Assembly (NCBI GenBank): GCA_009363175.1
Contig: CP045205.1
Span: forward strand, 1,736,001 to 1,800,000
From: Citrobacter telavivensis
Lineage (GTDB): Bacteria; Pseudomonadota; Gammaproteobacteria; Enterobacterales; Enterobacteriaceae
Reading direction: 5' to 3'
Length of the DNA: 64,000 bases
Shown here: in pieces, positions 61,113 through 64,000 of the stretch
How the letters are laid out: each line of letters starts with the position of its first letter
Position numbering within the stretch: position 1 is the stretch's first letter
Made by a program: the position numbers and the translations under genes
Notes under the pieces: generated by a model
What the model saw: the letters and a program-made list of their open reading frames with translations, nothing else
The model's database searches: none
Told to the model about the DNA's origin: nothing

Positions 61113-61840
61113 GTGAGCTTATTGTCCCGCAGTGGCCTCTACCGAAAGGTGTGGCGGCCTGCAGTTCGACCCGTACAGGCGGCGTGAGTTTGCCGCCGTA
61201 TGATGCATTAAATCTGGGGGCTCACTGCGGCGATAACCCGGAGCATGTCGACGAGAACCGCAGACGCCTGTTTGCTGCGGGCAATCTGCCTTCAAAACCG
61301 GTCTGGCTGGAGCAGGTTCATGGAAAAGATGTCCTGAAGCTAACCGGCGAGCCTTACGCCTCTAAACGGGCGGATGCTTCATACAGTAATACTCCGGGCA
61401 CCGTTTGCGCGGTGATGACGGCGGACTGTCTGCCCGTATTATTCTGTAACCGGGCGGGTACTGAAGTGGCGGCAGCCCATGCGGGCTGGCGTGGATTATG
61501 TGAAGGCGTACTGGAAGAGACGGTGGCCTGTTTTGTCGACAAGCCAGAAAATATTCTTGCCTGGTTAGGCCCGGCGATTGGTCCAGCCGCGTTTGAAGTT
61601 GGGCCAGAGGTGCGTGAGGCATTTATCGCCAAAGAGGCTAACGCGCATGAAGCCTTTGTGCCGCACGGTGAAAAATATCTGGCGAATATTTATCAGCTTG
61701 CGCGCCAGCGCCTGGCAAAGGTTGGCATTGAGCAAATTTATGGCGGTGACCGCTGTACTTTTAGTGAAAATGAGACTTTCTTCTCTTATCGTCGCGACAA
61801 GACCACGGGGCGTATGGCAAGTTTTATTTGGCTGATATAA
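61109..61840 (+). CDS. pgeF: PgeF/YfiH purine nucleoside phosphorylase-like laccase-domain protein
   Basis: Laccase-domain protein reported to hydrolyse wrong UDP-MurNAc-peptide precursors and to act on purine nucleosides. 243 residues. The metal/active-site elements are NLGAHCGDNPEHVDENR (about 34-50), QVHGKDV, MTADCLPVLF and AAHAGWRGLCEG. Coupled to rluD. Confidence 0.95.
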   Translation: MSELIVPQWPLPKGVAACSSTRTGGVSLPPYDALNLGAHCGDNPEHVDENRRRLFAAGNLPSKPVWLEQVHGKDVLKLTGEPYASKRADASYSNTPGTVCAVMTADCLPVLFCNRAGTEVAAAHAGWRGLCEGVLEETVACFVDKPENILAWLGPAIGPAAFEVGPEVREAFIAKEANAHEAFVPHGEKYLANIYQLARQRLAKVGIEQIYGGDRCTFSENETFFSYRRDKTTGRMASFIWLI

Positions 61841-61901
61841 CCTAAAGAATCAAGACGATCCGGTACGCGTAATTTTCTTTTCACATAATTCAGGTCAATA
61901 A

Positions 61902-61930
61902 CCTTGAATAATTGAGGGATGACCTCATTT
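61902..61930 (+). promoter_or_regulatory. Sigma-32 heat-shock promoter of clpB
   Basis: CCTTGAAT (61902-61909), spacer, GACCTCATTT (61921-61930): the sigma-32-type promoter known from E. coli clpB, 40 bases before the ATG. GGAGGAG at 61961-61967 is the ribosome site. Confidence 0.88.
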
Positions 61931-61969
61931 AATCTCCAGTAGCAAATTTGACCTGTTATGGGAGGAGTT

Positions 61970-64000
61970 ATGCGTCTGGATCGTCTTACTAACAAATTCC
62001 AGCTTGCTCTTGCCGATGCCCAGTCACTCGCACTGGGGCACGACAACCAATTCATCGAACCTCTTCATTTAATGAGCGCCTTGCTGAATCAGGAAGGGGG
62101 ATCGGTACGTCCTTTATTAACCTCTGCCGGCATTAATGCCGGACAGCTACGCACCGCCATCGATCAGGCGCTGAGTCGTTTACCGCAGGTGGAAGGCACC
62201 GGCGGCGACGTCCAGCCGTCTCAGGATCTGGTGCGCGTACTGAATCTTTGCGACAAGCTGGCGCAAAAGCGAGGGGACAACTTTATTTCGTCAGAACTGT
62301 TCGTTCTGGCGGCGCTTGAGTCGCGCGGCACATTGCCCGATTTACTGAAATCGGCTGGTGCAACAACCGCCAATATTACTCAGGCAATTGAACAAATGCG
62401 TGGAGGTGAAAGCGTGAATGACCAGGGGGCTGAAGACCAACGTCAGGCCTTGAAAAAATACACAGTCGATCTGACCGAGCGTGCTGAGCAGGGCAAACTT
62501 GACCCGGTTATCGGCCGTGACGAAGAGATCCGCCGTACCATTCAGGTGCTGCAACGTCGTACTAAAAACAACCCGGTGTTAATCGGTGAACCTGGCGTCG
62601 GTAAAACGGCGATTGTTGAAGGGCTGGCACAGCGGATCATTAACGGTGAAGTTCCGGAAGGGTTAAAAGGCCGTCGCGTACTGGCGCTGGATATGGGTGC
62701 GCTGGTGGCAGGGGCAAAATACCGTGGTGAATTTGAAGAACGCTTAAAAGGCGTACTTACCGATCTCGCCAAACAGGAAGGGAATGTCATCCTGTTTATC
62801 GACGAACTGCACACGATGGTCGGCGCGGGTAAAGCGGATGGCGCAATGGATGCCGGGAACATGCTGAAACCGGCGCTGGCGCGTGGGGAACTACACTGCG
62901 TGGGGGCGACAACGCTCGACGAGTATCGCCAGTACATCGAAAAAGATGCGGCACTGGAACGTCGTTTCCAGAAAGTGTTTGTAGCAGAGCCTTCAGTGGA
63001 AGATACCATCGCGATTCTTCGTGGTCTGAAAGAACGTTATGAACTGCATCACCATGTACAAATTACGGACCCGGCAATCGTTGCGGCGGCTACGCTGTCT
63101 CATCGCTACATCGCTGACCGTCAGTTGCCGGATAAAGCTATTGACCTGATCGATGAAGCAGCATCCAGCATCCGTATGCAGATTGACTCCAAGCCGGAAG
63201 AACTGGACAGACTCGACCGCCGTATTATCCAGCTCAAACTGGAACAGCAGGCGCTGATGAAAGAGTCTGATGAGGCGAGCAAAAAACGTCTCGACATGCT
63301 TAACGAAGAACTGGACGACAAAGAGCGTCAGTACTCTGAATTAGAAGAAGAGTGGAAAGCGGAAAAAGCGTCGCTCTCCGGAACCCAAACGATTAAGGCC
63401 GAGCTGGAACAGGCGAAGATTGCCATTGAGCAGGCTCGTCGTGTTGGCGATCTGGCGCGGATGTCCGAACTGCAGTACGGCAAAATCCCTGAGCTGGAAA
63501 AACAGCTGGAAGCCGCGACCCAGTCTGAAGGCAAGACCATGCGTCTGCTGCGTAATAAAGTGACGGATGCGGAAATTGCCGAAGTGCTGGCGCGCTGGAC
63601 TGGCATTCCGGTTGCGAGAATGCTGGAAGGTGAGCGCGAAAAACTGTTGCGTATGGAGCAGGAGTTACACAGCCGCGTGATCGGGCAGAACGAAGCGGTA
63701 GAAGCGGTATCGAACGCGATTCGTCGTAGTCGTGCGGGTCTTGCCGATCCAAACCGTCCGATCGGTTCGTTCCTGTTCCTCGGCCCAACCGGGGTAGGTA
63801 AAACCGAGCTCTGTAAAGCGCTGGCAAACTTTATGTTTGATAGCGATGATGCGATGGTGCGTATCGACATGTCCGAGTTTATGGAGAAACACTCGGTGTC
63901 TCGTCTGGTAGGGGCGCCTCCGGGATATGTCGGCTATGAAGAGGGGGGGTACCTGACAGAAGCGGTTCGTCGTCGTCCTTATTCGGTCATTCTGTTAGAT
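61970..64000 (+). CDS. clpB: ATP-dependent disaggregase ClpB (3' end cut by window)
   Basis: Hexameric AAA+ chaperone that, with DnaK, pulls proteins out of aggregates. 677 of about 857 codons are visible. The N domain (about 1-145) is followed by the first ATPase with Walker A GEPGVGKT at 206-213, the coiled-coil M domain (about 410-525) and the second Walker A GPTGVGKT at 605-612. GTG at codon 149 (62414), with GGAGG upstream, matches the internal start known in E. coli for the form lacking the N domain. Confidence 0.98.
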   Translation, partial: MRLDRLTNKFQLALADAQSLALGHDNQFIEPLHLMSALLNQEGGSVRPLLTSAGINAGQLRTAIDQALSRLPQVEGTGGDVQPSQDLVRVLNLCDKLAQKRGDNFISSELFVLAALESRGTLPDLLKSAGATTANITQAIEQMRGGESVNDQGAEDQRQALKKYTVDLTERAEQGKLDPVIGRDEEIRRTIQVLQRRTKNNPVLIGEPGVGKTAIVEGLAQRIINGEVPEGLKGRRVLALDMGALVAGAKYRGEFEERLKGVLTDLAKQEGNVILFIDELHTMVGAGKADGAMDAGNMLKPALARGELHCVGATTLDEYRQYIEKDAALERRFQKVFVAEPSVEDTIAILRGLKERYELHHHVQITDPAIVAAATLSHRYIADRQLPDKAIDLIDEAASSIRMQIDSKPEELDRLDRRIIQLKLEQQALMKESDEASKKRLDMLNEELDDKERQYSELEEEWKAEKASLSGTQTIKAELEQAKIAIEQARRVGDLARMSELQYGKIPELEKQLEAATQSEGKTMRLLRNKVTDAEIAEVLARWTGIPVARMLEGEREKLLRMEQELHSRVIGQNEAVEAVSNAIRRSRAGLADPNRPIGSFLFLGPTGVGKTELCKALANFMFDSDDAMVRIDMSEFMEKHSVSRLVGAPPGYVGYEEGGYLTEAVRRRPYSVILLD

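Overview
The window looks like a chromosomal segment of an enterobacterium in the Citrobacter/Salmonella neighbourhood. The housekeeping genes smpB, ratA-ratB, bamE, recN, nadK, grpE, corB, ypjD, ffh, rpsP-rimM-trmD-rplS, yfiBNR, aroF-tyrA, pheA, raiA, bamD, rluD-pgeF and clpB keep Escherichia/Salmonella order. A bapA-type giant adhesin operon between smpB and ssrA is a Salmonella/Citrobacter arrangement. Genus-level assignment is inference; no rRNA gene is present.

Region 1 (1-22138) is the late half of a P2-like (Fels-2/186-type) prophage. In order it holds Q (cut by the window start) and P leftward, then O N M L X, a lysis module, R, S, a cargo gene, V W J I H and a tail-fibre assembly gene, a leftward cargo gene, then FI FII E/E' T U D ogr. 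No late gene is visibly broken. Three palindromic TGT-N12-ACA sites sit where Ogr-driven late promoters are expected (between P and O, before V, before FI). The E/E' pair keeps a T6G slippery site. Non-P2 parts are an HP1-type holin, a P1 Lyz-like SAR endolysin with three cysteines where P1 Lyz has them, an AT-rich HExxH metalloprotein gene between S and V, and an AT-rich acyltransferase-3 gene between the tail-fibre genes and FI. The int/immunity half lies outside the window, or is absent.

Region 2 (22139-38768) starts with ssrA (tmRNA, minus strand), whose 3' end is the prophage attachment site. The ogr end of the prophage abuts the complete tmRNA gene, and tmRNA now appears to end at a terminator in prophage-side DNA. 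Upstream of ssrA lies a leftward four-gene operon: a 3579-residue BapA-like adhesin with about 26 Ig-like repeats, then a TolC-like outer membrane protein, an ABC exporter with an N-terminal peptidase-like domain, and an HlyD-type adaptor. A GC-rich hairpin with no U-tract separates the adhesin gene from the secretion genes. A 0.6 kb AT-rich region without a convincing gene separates this operon from smpB.

Region 3 (38769-64000) is conserved core genome for ribosome rescue, membrane assembly, DNA repair, NAD, chaperones, protein targeting, ribosome and tRNA maturation, c-di-GMP control and aromatic amino acids. Regulatory sites are readable: LexA boxes before recN, sigma-32 promoters before grpE and clpB, TyrR boxes before aroF, and the pheL leader with its attenuator. 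A two-gene insertion between rplS and yfiB encodes a His/Met-rich DUF2946-like protein and a PepSY-type membrane protein with a His-rich loop. It looks like a small metal-handling module. ClpB runs off the right edge.
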